Source: Massilia varians (lineage in GTDB: Bacteria > Pseudomonadota > Gammaproteobacteria > Burkholderiales > Burkholderiaceae_D). From it: DNA of 64,000 bases. This document shows, piece after piece, positions 38,113 through 47,772 of the stretch (positions within the stretch are counted from its first letter, which is position 1; each line of letters opens with the position of its first letter). The notes beneath the pieces are model-generated. The model worked only from the letters and a program-made list of their open reading frames with translations. It made no database searches and was not told where the DNA came from. Where the stretch lies: contig NZ_AP026966.1 in the NCBI RefSeq assembly GCF_027923905.1, positions 1,985,001 to 2,049,000 of the forward strand, given 5' to 3'. The translations under genes and the position numbers were made by a program.

Positions 38113-40449
38113 ATGGAACCCATCAAGCCCGAGCACGACGACACCGACTTCACGATCGACCTGGAGCATGCGCGCACGGACCATGCCGGGGGCATCGCTC
38201 CTGAGGCCCCGGCCGCCCGCGGCCCGATGGACATGCGCGAGATCCACGAAGCCATCGCCCGCGTCGAGGCCGAAGCCAAGGCCAATGTCGCGGCCGAGAG
38301 CCGCGCCCACGCCGAGGCGCGCGCCCGTTCGCTGGCTGAGGAGCGCGCCGCGCTGGATGCGGCCGCGACCGCCGCCGCGCTGGCCAATGCCCAGGCCTCC
38401 GAGGAGGCGATCGCCGCCGACCGCGACCGCCTGGAGTCGCTGCGCGCCGCCGCCCATGCCTCCAGCGAGCGGCTGGCGGCGATCCGCCAGGAGACCGCCG
38501 AGCTGCGTGCCCGCGTGCAGCAGGAAACCGAGACCCGCGTGGCGCTCGAAACCCGCGCCCGCGCCGAGGAAGAAGCACGGCGCCGCGCTGCCGCCCAGGT
38601 GGAAGCCCAGGCCGAGATGGCGGCCCAGGCCGCCCGCGCCGCCGAGGAACTGCTGGCGCAGACCGAGCAGGCGCGCCTGCAGGCGGCCGAGCGCATGGCG
38701 GCGGTCGAAGCGGCCAAGGAAGAAGTGCTGCACAACGCCAGCGCCGACGCGCGCGTGGCGATCCTGGCGCGCGAGCGCGAGCGCGCCGAACGCGGCGCCC
38801 GCCAGACCGCCGAGAAACTGGCCCAGGCCGAAGCCGAGGCCCTGGAACTGACCCAGCAGCGCGAGCGCGCCGACCAGGTGGCGCTGGCATCGAGCTTCGC
38901 GCGTGCCGCGGCCGAGGCGCGCGCGCTGGAAGAAGCGCGCGCCCTGGCCCACATCGAACAGGAGCGCGAGGCGATCGCACTGGCCCAGGCCGAGTCCGAG
39001 CGCGTCGCGGCCCAGTCGCTGCGCATGCGCCTGCAGACCGAAAAGGAATTGCGCGACGCCGCCACCCACCGCGAACGCCTGGAACAGATGGCGGCCGCCG
39101 CGGCGCAGGCCCGGCGCGAGGCCGAAACCCGGATCCTGGCGGCGACCGAGGCGCGCATCGAGGCCGACCGCAGGCTGCGCGAGGTGGCCGAGGAACGCGC
39201 GCGCGCCGAAGAAGAGGCAAGCCAGCAGGTGCAGGCGCGGCTGGAAGCCGAAGCCCTGGCCGCCGGCCACGCGCGCGAGCGGGCCGCCGCCGACGAGGCG
39301 GCCAGCCAGGCGGCCGCGCGCCAGATGGAAGAAGAGCAGCGCCAGCGCGCGCTGGCCGAGGAGCGCGCAGGTCTGGCCCAGGCCGCGGCCGCCGCGCAGG
39401 CAGAGGAAAACGCATTGGAAGAGGCGGCGATGGCCGCCGTGCGCCGCCAGGCCGAGGCGCAGCAGGAGGCGCTGGCAGCGGCCCAGGGCCGCGCCGAACA
39501 GGCCGAGCGCCTGGCCCGGGCCGAACGCGAGCGCGTGGCCAGCGAGGAAGCGGCGCTGCTGCGGGAACAGGAACGCCTGCAGGCCGAGCAGGAACTGACG
39601 CGGGCCGCCGAGGCGCGTGCGCAGGCGGAGCAGGCGGCTGCCGCGCAGTTGAGGGAGCAGTGCGAGGCCGAGCGGCGCGCCCAGGCCGCGCAGCAGGCGG
39701 CCCTGGAAGCGCAGGCGGCGCAGGCGCGCGCCGCGATCGAGGAAGCGCAGCATGCCGAGGCCGCGGCCAGCGCGCAGCAGGTCCAGGCGCGCCGGGCGGC
39801 CGAGCTGGCCCAGGCGCAGGCCGAACGTGCCGAGCTTGAGCGCCGCCAGCAGGAATTAACCGAGGCTGCACTACGCGAGGAACGCGCCGCCACCGAGGCC
39901 GCGCGCGAATCGCTGGCCCTGGTCGAGCGCAAGCTGGCCGCGCAGCGCCAGCAGGCGGCATCCGACGCGCGCGCCAACGAGGCGGCCAGTGCGCGCCTGG
40001 CCTCGGAGCAGGCGGCGGCCCAGGCTGCCGAGGCGCGCGCCGCGGCCGAGGAAGAACAGGCCCGGCTGGCGCGCGAGCGGGAGGTGGCGGAGCAGGCCGC
40101 GCTGCAGGCCGCGGTCGAGAAACGCGACGCCCAGCGCGCGCTTCTGGAACACGCCCAGCGCCACGCCGAGATGCAGCGCAAGGCGGCCGAGGCGACCCGG
40201 CGCATGGCCGACACGCGCCGCCAACTGGCCGAGCTGGAAGCGCAGCGCCATGACGAGCAGGCGGGGGAACTGGCGGCGCTCGACCGCGCCCTCGGCGAAC
40301 GCAAGGCCGAGGCCGAGCACCGGGTGGCCTCGGTGAACATCACGCGCGAAGTGCTGGGACGCTTCAAGAGCACGCCGCCGGCCTCGGCGTCACAGGCGGT
40401 GACGCGGCTGGCGGACGTGATCCTGAATCAGAGGAAGAACAAGGAATGA
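38113..40449 (+). CDS. Giant Ala/Glu/Arg/Gln-rich coiled-coil protein
   Basis: 778-residue protein of extremely biased composition, mostly Ala, Glu, Arg and Gln. After an acidic N-terminal 40 residues (PIKPEHDDTDF), it runs as an almost uninterrupted predicted alpha-helical coiled coil from about residue 50 to 735. It ends in a short conserved-looking tail TREVLGRFKS and LADVILNQR. It has no signal peptide or TM helix, so it should be a long cytoplasmic rod. The ATG at 38113 gives the acidic start; a GTG at 38047 is less likely. The gene stands alone after srkA. Function is unknown; a cytoskeletal, polar or scaffold role is only a guess. Confidence 0.85.
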   Translation: MEPIKPEHDDTDFTIDLEHARTDHAGGIAPEAPAARGPMDMREIHEAIARVEAEAKANVAAESRAHAEARARSLAEERAALDAAATAAALANAQASEEAIAADRDRLESLRAAAHASSERLAAIRQETAELRARVQQETETRVALETRARAEEEARRRAAAQVEAQAEMAAQAARAAEELLAQTEQARLQAAERMAAVEAAKEEVLHNASADARVAILARERERAERGARQTAEKLAQAEAEALELTQQRERADQVALASSFARAAAEARALEEARALAHIEQEREAIALAQAESERVAAQSLRMRLQTEKELRDAATHRERLEQMAAAAAQARREAETRILAATEARIEADRRLREVAEERARAEEEASQQVQARLEAEALAAGHARERAAADEAASQAAARQMEEEQRQRALAEERAGLAQAAAAAQAEENALEEAAMAAVRRQAEAQQEALAAAQGRAEQAERLARAERERVASEEAALLREQERLQAEQELTRAAEARAQAEQAAAAQLREQCEAERRAQAAQQAALEAQAAQARAAIEEAQHAEAAASAQQVQARRAAELAQAQAERAELERRQQELTEAALREERAATEAARESLALVERKLAAQRQQAASDARANEAASARLASEQAAAQAAEARAAAEEEQARLAREREVAEQAALQAAVEKRDAQRALLEHAQRHAEMQRKAAEATRRMADTRRQLAELEAQRHDEQAGELAALDRALGERKAEAEHRVASVNITREVLGRFKSTPPASASQAVTRLADVILNQRKNKE

Positions 40450-40453
40450 TGCC

Positions 40454-40475
40454 GGTGATATGTCATGCATATCAC
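40454..40475. terminator. Hairpin after the coiled-coil gene
   Basis: Stem GTGATATG / CATATCAC (40455-40462 and 40468-40475) with loop TCATG, a few bases after the stop at 40449 and 28 bp before the stop of the convergent hypothetical gene. No T-tract is present, so this is a weak terminator or a structural element. Confidence 0.4.
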
Positions 40476-40502
40476 TGACACCTGATTGATACGTAAAACG
40501 TA

Positions 40503-40916
40503 TTACTGCGCGGCGGCCTCGCTCGGGGCCACCGGATTCACCGGCCCGATGCTGGCCCGGGTCGCAAAATAGCCGGTCTCGCCGAAGCACGAAGTCGGAA
40601 TGCCCACGTGCTGCTCATAGGTGATCTGCACCCGCTGGCCCATCGCACTCTGCAGCTGCTTGACCACCGCGTCGTCGCGCACGGTGAAGGCGAAGCGTTC
40701 CGGAATCGCGCCCGGCATGCTCGACAGCAGGATCTCGCCTTCCCAGGTCTTGCACAGCCAGCCCTTCTTGGAGAACTTCTGCAGGTAGCCCGCGCGTTCG
40801 CCTTCCGAGTACGACCAGCTCAGGGTGAACCAGGTGTACAGCGCGAACAGCACGATGATCGCGGCAAGGGCGGACAGGAGCAGGGCGGTAGCGCGTTTCG
40901 GCATGGTTTTCGGCAT
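40503..40916 (-). CDS. Conserved membrane-anchored hypothetical protein
   Basis: 137-residue protein with one N-terminal hydrophobic helix (about 9-28) and a periplasmic domain holding two cysteines (WLCKTW and PTSCFGE) that could form a disulfide. I recognise it as a widespread Burkholderiales protein of unknown function, sometimes given an unsupported dehydrogenase name; nothing here resembles a dehydrogenase. Starts at 40916 or 40904 are both possible, and neither has a strong ribosome binding site. Confidence 0.75.
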   Translation of the reverse strand: MPKTMPKRATALLLSALAAIIVLFALYTWFTLSWSYSEGERAGYLQKFSKKGWLCKTWEGEILLSSMPGAIPERFAFTVRDDAVVKQLQSAMGQRVQITYEQHVGIPTSCFGETGYFATRASIGPVNPVAPSEAAAQ

Positions 40917-41000
40917 CAAGAGTGTGAATTGTCAGGTTGGCAGCATCGCAGCCGGGCACATTCTGCCATGGATGGACAAAATCACAAACTGCCGGCGACC

Positions 41001-42050
41001 TCAGGCCACCTCCCTGGCCCCCTCATGCGCCATGCGCTTGCGGTAGCGCACCGAGGACCACAGCGACACCAGGATGAAGGCCAGCCCCGACAGCCCGGTG
41101 AACCATTCCGGAATGTGATAGTGGACGCTGGCAAACATGATCAAGGCCAGGATGCCGATCGCGTAATGGGCGCCGTGCTCCAGGAACACGAACTCTTCCA
41201 GCGTGCCCTTGTAGACCAGGAACACCGTCATCGAACGCACGAACATGGCGCCGATGGCCAGGCCCAGCATGATGATGACGACGTCGTTGGTGATCGCGAA
41301 GGCCCCGATCACGCCGTCGAAGCTGAACGAGGCGTCCAGCACCTCGAGGTAAAGGAAGCCGCCGATGCTGCCCTGGGCAATCATCTTGCCTACCGCCGGG
41401 TCTTCTTCTTCCTTCTCCAGCAGGCCGCTCAGCCACTGCACGCCAATGTAGATCAGGATGCCCGTGATGCCGGCGACCAGGACCGGCAGCTTGCGCGCCG
41501 GCTCGATCAGGTACATGGCGCCGCACACCGCCAGCAGGGTCAGGGCGATGGCCAGGCCCTCGGTGCCGTACTTGCCGACCTTTTCCTCGACCCAGCCGAG
41601 CCAGTGCAGCTCTTTTTGTTCGTCGAACAGGAAATTCAGGAAGACCAGCAGCAGGAAGGCGCCCCCGAACGCCGCCACCTCGGCGTGCTTCTCGGTCAGG
41701 TGGCGCGAATATTCGGTGGGATTGTCGATCGCCATGTGCCAGACCTCGACCAGGCCCAGCCCGGTTGCCGCCGACACGATGACGAGCGGGAACAGCAGGC
41801 GCATGCCGAACACCGCCACCAGGATGCCGACGGTGAGGAAGAGCTTGCGCCAGAACTCGTTCCAGCCGCGCAGGACGGAGGCGTTGACGACCGCATTGTC
41901 GAAGGAAAGCGAGACCTCGAGCACGCCCAGCACGGCCGTGATCCAGAGCGCCTGCAGCAGTCCCGGCATGCCGCGGTGCTCGTAGCCCCACCAGCCGGCC
42001 AGGCCCATCAGGATGACCGTCACCGCGATCGACAACCGGAAATGCCGCAT
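41001..42050 (-). CDS. DUF475/TerC-superfamily integral membrane protein
   Basis: 349-residue polytopic membrane protein with about eight or nine hydrophobic helices. It contains the family motifs VLEVSLSFDNAVVNASVLRGW near residue 43 and EVLDASFSFDGVIGAFAIT near residue 235. The paired acidic SFDN/SFDG motifs in TM segments are the hallmark of the TerC/DUF475 group. These proteins are linked to metal ion (notably manganese) handling or tellurite resistance. No yybP-type riboswitch is recognisable upstream. Confidence 0.92.
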   Translation of the reverse strand: MRHFRLSIAVTVILMGLAGWWGYEHRGMPGLLQALWITAVLGVLEVSLSFDNAVVNASVLRGWNEFWRKLFLTVGILVAVFGMRLLFPLVIVSAATGLGLVEVWHMAIDNPTEYSRHLTEKHAEVAAFGGAFLLLVFLNFLFDEQKELHWLGWVEEKVGKYGTEGLAIALTLLAVCGAMYLIEPARKLPVLVAGITGILIYIGVQWLSGLLEKEEEDPAVGKMIAQGSIGGFLYLEVLDASFSFDGVIGAFAITNDVVIIMLGLAIGAMFVRSMTVFLVYKGTLEEFVFLEHGAHYAIGILALIMFASVHYHIPEWFTGLSGLAFILVSLWSSVRYRKRMAHEGAREVA

Positions 42051-42229
42051 ACTGCCCCCTTGCCTGTCTAGTTTAGTGACGAGAATATTACCGAAGCAGC
42101 TGAGGCGGCGGCGCTACGGATGTCCTCCATCCGGCATCGTTTTTATATCGGTAAGAGCTTGCTTCTGAGATAATTCCGCCCGGCATTACCCAGCATTCTT
42201 TCTCTCCCTCGTCGTACCTGGATTTGGAC

Positions 42230-42649
42230 ATGGATCTCGCATACCTCGTAACACCCGTGCTGACCTGGATGGTGGTCGGCCCGATCAAGTTCCTGATTAC
42301 CAGCGCGCGCCAGCGCCGCTGGGCCTTCAACCTGGTGGGCAACGGCGGCTTCCCCAGCAACCACAGCTCCGTGGTCACCAGCATGGCCACCCTGATCGCG
42401 CTGCGCGAAGGCATCGGCCATCCGGCCTTCGGCGTGGCGGTGACCCTGGCCTTCATCGTGATGATCGACGCCAACAGCCTGCGCCAGCACGTGGGTCGCC
42501 AGGCCGCGGCGATCAACAAGCTGGCCTGCGACACCGTTGGGCACACCGTCCTGCGCGAGCGCATGGGCCACACCCTGGTGGAGATCGGCGGCGGCATCGC
42601 CACCGGCATCGGGATGGGCTTCCTGATCCACGCCATCTTCGGCGCCTGA
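42230..42649 (+). CDS. Divergent PAP2-family (DUF212/YuiD-like) membrane protein
   Basis: 139-residue membrane protein of the DUF212 family, distantly related to acid phosphatase/PAP2 proteins. It has GNGGFPSNHSSVVTSMATL (with the SxHxS-like core), MIDANSLRQHVGRQAAAIN, and a final helix. The ATG at 42230 is preceded in frame by a TTG at 42224 that is a less likely start. It is a single gene between the divergent DUF475 gene and the RND operon. Confidence 0.85.
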   Translation: MDLAYLVTPVLTWMVVGPIKFLITSARQRRWAFNLVGNGGFPSNHSSVVTSMATLIALREGIGHPAFGVAVTLAFIVMIDANSLRQHVGRQAAAINKLACDTVGHTVLRERMGHTLVEIGGGIATGIGMGFLIHAIFGA

Positions 42650-42895
42650 GGCCGGGAAGCGTACGCCGGCGGACACTGTCGGACGTCCGCCTGTCCGCGC
42701 CTTGTCCACATTTGGCCACATTCCAGTCCGCCTGGAATGCAGCTCGTCGCAAAATATCGCATTTCATCCCTCGATTTCCGCAGTACGCAGCGTCGTCTCT
42801 TGAAGTTGGCAGGGCACTACTGAATACTGCGCGCTGACTGTTCATATTCACATATTTACAAGAACACATACCGAGTCCTTCTCTGGAGAACCACA
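42650..42895 (+). promoter_or_regulatory. Leader region of the RND efflux operon
   Basis: 246 bp without a gene upstream of the RND adaptor. The last 70 bases (TTCATATTCACATATTTACAAG) are A+T-rich compared with the surroundings, and a GGAGAACCACA ribosome binding site precedes the ATG. A promoter is expected here, but no exact -35/-10 pair stands out, and no repressor gene of the TetR or MarR type lies next to it. Confidence 0.4.
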
Positions 42896-44080
42896 ATGCT
42901 GCGCAAAACCCTACTCGTCCTTGCCATCGCCTCGGCGCTCGCTGCCTGCAGCAAGGAGTCCAAGGAGCCCGCCAAGCCGGGCCAGGAAACTGCCCAGGCC
43001 GGCGGCAAGGCCGATCCCAAGGACAATCGTCCCGCGCAGCTGAAGGTCGCGTCGGAAGACGTGCTGACCATCCAGAGCGATACCCTGTCGAGCGGCCCGG
43101 TGGTCACCGGCTCGATCCAGCCGGAGCGCAAGGCCGACCTGCGCGCCGAAGTCTCGGCCGTGGTCCTGCAGGTCCTGAAAGAGAACGGCGAGCCGGTCAA
43201 GCGCGGCGACGTGCTGGTGCGCCTGGATGAAACCGCGATCCGCGATACCGTGGCGTCCGCCGACGAAGCGGTGCGCGCCGCCAGCCAGGCCCTCGACCAG
43301 GCCACCCGCCAGCTCGAGCGCATGAAGACCCTGCGCGCCTCGGGCATGACCTCGGCCGTCGGCCTGGACGAGGCCGAAGTGCGCCGCAATAGCGCCCAGA
43401 GCGAGCTGTCGGCCGCCCGTTCGCGCTCCGCCACCGCGCGCCAGCAGCTCTCGCGCACCGTGGTGCGCGCGCCCTTCGACGGCATCGTCTCCGAGCGTAA
43501 AGTGTCGGCCGGCGACACCGCCACCATCGGCAAGGAACTGGTCAAGGTCATCGACCCGAACAGCATGCGCTTCCAGGCGAGGGTCTCGGCCGACGAGATC
43601 GCCAACGTGAAGCTCGGCCAGAAGGTCAATTTCCGCGTCAACGGCTACGGCGAGCAGCAGTTCGCCGGCATCGTCAAGCGCATCGACCCGGCCGCCAACG
43701 CCATCACCCGCCAGGTCGAGGTGGTGGTGGAGTTCGCCGACAAGGCCCAGCCGCGCGTGGCCGGCCTGTACGCCGAAGGCCGCATCGATGCCCAGAGTAC
43801 CAACGCCCTGATGCTGCCGGAAGCCGCGCTGGTCAAGGCCGGCGACAGCGCCTACACCTGGCGCATCAAGGACAAGACCCTGAACAAGGTCCCGCTGGTG
43901 GTCGGCGCGCGCGATCCGCGCACCGGCAACGTCGAAGTCAGGCAGGGCCTGGCGGCGGGCGACATCGTGCTGCGTTCCCCGACCTCGAACCTGAAGGATG
44001 GCCAGAAGGTCGAGATGCCGGCCGCCGTGGTGGCCAGCGCGGCCAGCGCCGCCACTGCGGTCCCGGTGCAGGGCAAGTAA
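42896..44080 (+). CDS. RND efflux periplasmic adaptor lipoprotein
   Basis: 394-residue membrane-fusion protein. The signal peptide ends in a lipobox ALAAC with lipidated Cys18. It then has the lipoyl-like and beta-barrel domains: ADLRAEVSAVVLQVLKENGE, RGDVLVRLDE, a coiled-coil hairpin (about 115-185), and VVRAPFDGIVSERKVSAGD. It works with the RND permease 30 bp downstream. No outer-membrane channel gene is present, so a TolC-like partner must come from elsewhere. The substrate is unknown. Confidence 0.94.
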   Translation: MLRKTLLVLAIASALAACSKESKEPAKPGQETAQAGGKADPKDNRPAQLKVASEDVLTIQSDTLSSGPVVTGSIQPERKADLRAEVSAVVLQVLKENGEPVKRGDVLVRLDETAIRDTVASADEAVRAASQALDQATRQLERMKTLRASGMTSAVGLDEAEVRRNSAQSELSAARSRSATARQQLSRTVVRAPFDGIVSERKVSAGDTATIGKELVKVIDPNSMRFQARVSADEIANVKLGQKVNFRVNGYGEQQFAGIVKRIDPAANAITRQVEVVVEFADKAQPRVAGLYAEGRIDAQSTNALMLPEAALVKAGDSAYTWRIKDKTLNKVPLVVGARDPRTGNVEVRQGLAAGDIVLRSPTSNLKDGQKVEMPAAVVASAASAATAVPVQGK

Positions 44081-44110
44081 GGAACACAGGACAACCAAGG
44101 ATTATTAAAA

Positions 44111-47100
44111 ATGTTCCTCTCCAATTTTAGTGTCAAGCGACCCGTCGCGACGGTCGTCATGATCGTGGCGATGATGCTGGTCGGCCTGCTGGCGCTGTCC
44201 AAGCTCAAGGTCAACCAGAACCCGGACGTCGAGCGTCCGGCCCTGTCGGTCAACATCCCGTATCCGGGCGCCTCGCCCGAGACCGTCGAACGCGAGATCA
44301 CCAACCGCATCGAAAAGCAGCTGCTGGCGATCCAGGGCGTCAACAAGATCACCTCCAACTCCTTCGAAGGCGGCGTGTCGTTCTTCATGGACTTCAATTT
44401 CGGCCGCAACATCATCGAAGCCTCGGACGACGTGCGCAACGCGATCGCCGCGGTGCGCTACAAGCTGCCGGTCGAGATGCGCGAGCCGGTGCTGCGGCGC
44501 TGGGACATCAACGCCCAGCCGGTGATGCAGCTGTCGCTGTCCTCGACCACGCAGTCGCACGCCGATATCTCGCGCTATGCCGAGGACGTGCTGGCCGACA
44601 AGTTCCGCGCCATCCCGGGCGCCTCGACCGTGAACGTGAACGGCGCCCTGCGCCGCGAGCTGTCGGTCCTGCTGCGCGCCGAGAAGCTGCGTGAATATAA
44701 CGTCTCGGTGTCGGAAGTCACCAACGCCCTGCGCACCCAGAACACCAATGCGCCGGTGGGCAAGCTGCGCAGCGAACTGGACGAGAAGGGCATCCGCCTG
44801 GTCGGCCGCATCGAGCGTCCGGAAGACTTTTCGCAGATCGTGGTCAAGCGCAACGGCGACCAGATCGTGCGCCTGAACCAGGTGGCCGAGATCAAGGACG
44901 GCTTTGCCGACATCAACAGCCTGTCGATCCGTAGCGGCAAGCCGAACGTCGGTATCAACATCGCCCGCTCGCCCGATGCCTCGACCGTCTCGCTGGCCAA
45001 GAAGGTGCACCTGGTGGTGGCCGAGGCCAACAAGGAAATGCCGCAAGGTACCAAGCTCGAAGTCGTCGACGACGGCGGCGAAAACGCCCAGAGCAGCCTG
45101 GACAACGTGATCGAGGCCCTGGTGCTGGGCGCGATCCTGACCATCTTCGTGGTGTACGCTTTCCTGAATTCCTGGCGCTCGACCCTGATCACCGCGCTGG
45201 CGCTGCCGACCTCGGTGCTGGCCGCCTTCATCGCCGTGTGGTTGTGCGGCTTCACGCTGAACTTCATGACCCTGCTGGGCCTGTCGCTGGCGATCGGCGT
45301 GCTGATCGACGATGCGATCGTGGTGCGGGAAAACATCGTGCGCCACATGGAAATGGGTTCGGACCGCCGTACCGCCGCGCTCGAAGGCACGGCCGAGATC
45401 GGCCTGGCCGTGGCCGCGACCACCTTCTCGATCATGGCCGTGTTCGTGCCGGTGGCCTTCATGCCGGGCGTGTCCGGTGAATGGTTCCGCCCGTTCGCCC
45501 TGACTGTGACCTGCTCGGTGATCGTGTCGCTCCTGATCTCCTTCACGCTCGACCCGATGCTGTCGGCCTACTGGGGCGACCCGCCCGACCACGCCCATGC
45601 GCCGAAGAAGGGCCTGAGCCTGGTGCTGCAGCGCTTCAACACCTGGTTCGACCACCAGGCCGACCGCTACGGCCGCGTGATCGAGTGGGCGCTGCACCAC
45701 CGCAAGTGGATGGGGGCGATCGCCGTGCTCAGCTTCGCCGGCGCCATCGGCCTGCACATGGCCTTCGGCGGCTCGAGCTTCATGCCGAAATCGGACTGGG
45801 GCACCATCATGGTCGAGATCCGCACGCCGGCCTCGTCCAGCCTGGAATATTCGCGCCGCAAGGTGGAAGCTGCCGCCGAGATCGCCCGTTCGATCCCGGA
45901 GACCGAAGACACCAACAGCTACGTGGACCTGAGCGGCGGCCGCGTCTATGTCGACATCGGCAAGCGCAGCAAGCGTGAGCGCAGCGGTGCCGAGATCGGC
46001 GCCGAACTGCGCGCCAAGATCGCTCCGCTGGTCGGCGCCGAATACGTCGTCATCGACGACCTGGGCGGCGGCGGCAAGCCGGTCCAGATCGAGTTCACCG
46101 GTCCGGATTCGCGCAAGCTGATGGAACTGACCTCGGCCTACATGGAGAAGCTGCGCCAGGTGCCGGGCGCCGTCGACGTGACCCTGTCGGAACAGGATCC
46201 GAAGAACGAACTGCAGATCGTGCTCGACCGCGGCCTGGCCAACGCCATGGGCATTTCGGTGAACGACGCCGCCCAGGCACTGCGCGTGGCCTTCGCCGGC
46301 ATCGAGGTGGGCGACTGGGTCGACCCGACCAGCGAGACCCGCGACGTCGCCGTGCGCCTGCACCCGGACGACCGCGTCAACACCGACAGCATCGAGCGCC
46401 TGCCGATCGCGGTGGCCGGCACCGGCATGATGGTGCCGCTCGAGCAGATCGCCAGCATCACCATGGGCAAGGGCCCGGCCGGTATCCGCCACAAGGATGG
46501 CGAGCGCCTGATCACGGTGTCCGCCAACGCCCAGGGCCGTTCGCCTGGCGAAGTGACCGCCGACGCCATGAAACTGGCGAAGAGCTTCGACTTCCCGCCG
46601 GGCTATGGCCTGGCCCTGGGCGGCCAGGGTGAGGACCAGCAGGAACTGTTCAGGGAAATGATGATCGCCCTGTTCTCGGGCATCCTGCTGATGTACCTGA
46701 TCCTGGTGATGCAGTTCGGTTCCTTCACCGCACCGATCGGCGTGATGCTGTCGCTGCCGCTGTCCCTGATCGGCGTGGTGCTGGCCCTGATCCTGACCAA
46801 GAACACGCTCAACCTGATGAGCATGATCGGCGTGCTCATGTTGATGGGCCTGGTGGCGAAGAATGCGATCCTGCTGATCGACGCCGCCCGTGCGCTGGAG
46901 AAGGAAGGCATGGACCGCGAGGAAGCGCTGATGGCCGCCGGCCGCAAGCGCCTGCGTCCGATCCTGATGACGACCTTCGCCCTGATCGCGGGTATGTTCC
47001 CGGTGGCGATGGCCTTCGGCGACGCTGGCCAGTTCTACCAGCCGCTGGCGATCGCCATCATCGGCGGCGTGATCACCTCGACGCTGCTGACCCTGCTGGT

Positions 47101-47317
47101 CGTGCCGACCTTCTACGACAGCATCGAGATCGCCCGCGACCGCATGTTCGCGAAGTTCCAGCGCCGCGCCAAGCGCCACAACGTGGCCCTGGCCTTCCTG
47201 ATGACCTTCGTCGAAGCCATCCTGACCCTGGTCTTCGTGCGCCTGGTCTTCCGCGGCATCGTCCGCATCGGCCGCTTCGTGACCGGCCGCGGCCGCGGCA
47301 CCCCGCAGCCGGCCTGA
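44111..47317 (+). CDS. RND multidrug efflux permease, HAE1 family
   Basis: 1068-residue inner-membrane proton antiporter. It begins LSNFSVKRPVATVVMIVAMM (TM1), and the proton-relay region in TM4 is LGLSLAIGVLIDDAIVVREN with the paired aspartates. The MATTFSIMAVFVP region and the second set of TM helices near 870-1030 follow. It is typical of HAE1 (AcrB/MexB-like) transporters. The start has AAGGATTATT. Spacing to the adaptor is 30 bp, and it ends at the strong terminator at 47340. The C-terminal 30 residues are Arg/Gly-rich and family-variable. Confidence 0.95.
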   Translation: MFLSNFSVKRPVATVVMIVAMMLVGLLALSKLKVNQNPDVERPALSVNIPYPGASPETVEREITNRIEKQLLAIQGVNKITSNSFEGGVSFFMDFNFGRNIIEASDDVRNAIAAVRYKLPVEMREPVLRRWDINAQPVMQLSLSSTTQSHADISRYAEDVLADKFRAIPGASTVNVNGALRRELSVLLRAEKLREYNVSVSEVTNALRTQNTNAPVGKLRSELDEKGIRLVGRIERPEDFSQIVVKRNGDQIVRLNQVAEIKDGFADINSLSIRSGKPNVGINIARSPDASTVSLAKKVHLVVAEANKEMPQGTKLEVVDDGGENAQSSLDNVIEALVLGAILTIFVVYAFLNSWRSTLITALALPTSVLAAFIAVWLCGFTLNFMTLLGLSLAIGVLIDDAIVVRENIVRHMEMGSDRRTAALEGTAEIGLAVAATTFSIMAVFVPVAFMPGVSGEWFRPFALTVTCSVIVSLLISFTLDPMLSAYWGDPPDHAHAPKKGLSLVLQRFNTWFDHQADRYGRVIEWALHHRKWMGAIAVLSFAGAIGLHMAFGGSSFMPKSDWGTIMVEIRTPASSSLEYSRRKVEAAAEIARSIPETEDTNSYVDLSGGRVYVDIGKRSKRERSGAEIGAELRAKIAPLVGAEYVVIDDLGGGGKPVQIEFTGPDSRKLMELTSAYMEKLRQVPGAVDVTLSEQDPKNELQIVLDRGLANAMGISVNDAAQALRVAFAGIEVGDWVDPTSETRDVAVRLHPDDRVNTDSIERLPIAVAGTGMMVPLEQIASITMGKGPAGIRHKDGERLITVSANAQGRSPGEVTADAMKLAKSFDFPPGYGLALGGQGEDQQELFREMMIALFSGILLMYLILVMQFGSFTAPIGVMLSLPLSLIGVVLALILTKNTLNLMSMIGVLMLMGLVAKNAILLIDAARALEKEGMDREEALMAAGRKRLRPILMTTFALIAGMFPVAMAFGDAGQFYQPLAIAIIGGVITSTLLTLLVVPTFYDSIEIARDRMFAKFQRRAKRHNVALAFLMTFVEAILTLVFVRLVFRGIVRIGRFVTGRGRGTPQPA

Positions 47318-47339
47318 GCCGTACCGGCTTCACCGCACA

Positions 47340-47365
47340 AAGCCAGCCTTCGGGCTGGCTTTTTT
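47340..47365 (+). terminator. UUCG-loop terminator of the RND operon
   Basis: A 9-bp stem AAGCCAGCC / GGCTGGCTT (47340-47348 and 47353-47361) with a TTCG loop, then a run of six T. A strong Rho-independent terminator, 22 bp after the permease stop. The group II intron starts immediately downstream. Confidence 0.92.
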
Positions 47366-47772
47366 CATGGGTGCGCCCAGCATGGGCGCACTCCTGCGGG
47401 TGAAAGTCCCGCCGCGAGCTGACCACAGTGAGCGAAGTGAAGCGCAACTGCGGAAGGGTAACCGACCGTGGGAAGGAAGCGTGGAGCATAAGTCACGAGC
47501 CGAGGAACACGAACCGCATAGAAGGCGCTGCCGAGCAGGGCGAGCGGGCCCATAACCGCGAAGCTCTTGTGGTCAAAGCAAAGCGGCGTAGATGCGGCGG
47601 CTGTGTGATGAAGGAGTGCGGCCCATACCTGGGGACGCCCCGCCTTGTGCCTGAAAGGGCGACGAAAAAAAAATCGGAGCGGGGTCTCAGCAGAGGTCAT
47701 AGTAGTCGGAGGTAGCGCCGGGAAGGCTCGACTCCGCCGACGAAGGACCAAACGAGTGGGAGTGAATCCGAT

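Noticed and set aside
38076..40373. 765-codon open frame on the minus strand opposite the coiled-coil gene
   Set aside because: It mirrors the sense Ala/Glu/Arg codons and gives a Ser/Ala/Arg low-complexity peptide without domains; GC-rich antisense frames stay open by chance here.
44105..47179. 1024-codon minus-strand frame opposite the RND permease
   Set aside because: Antisense shadow with His/Gln/Asp-rich composition; the plus-strand RND gene is unambiguous.
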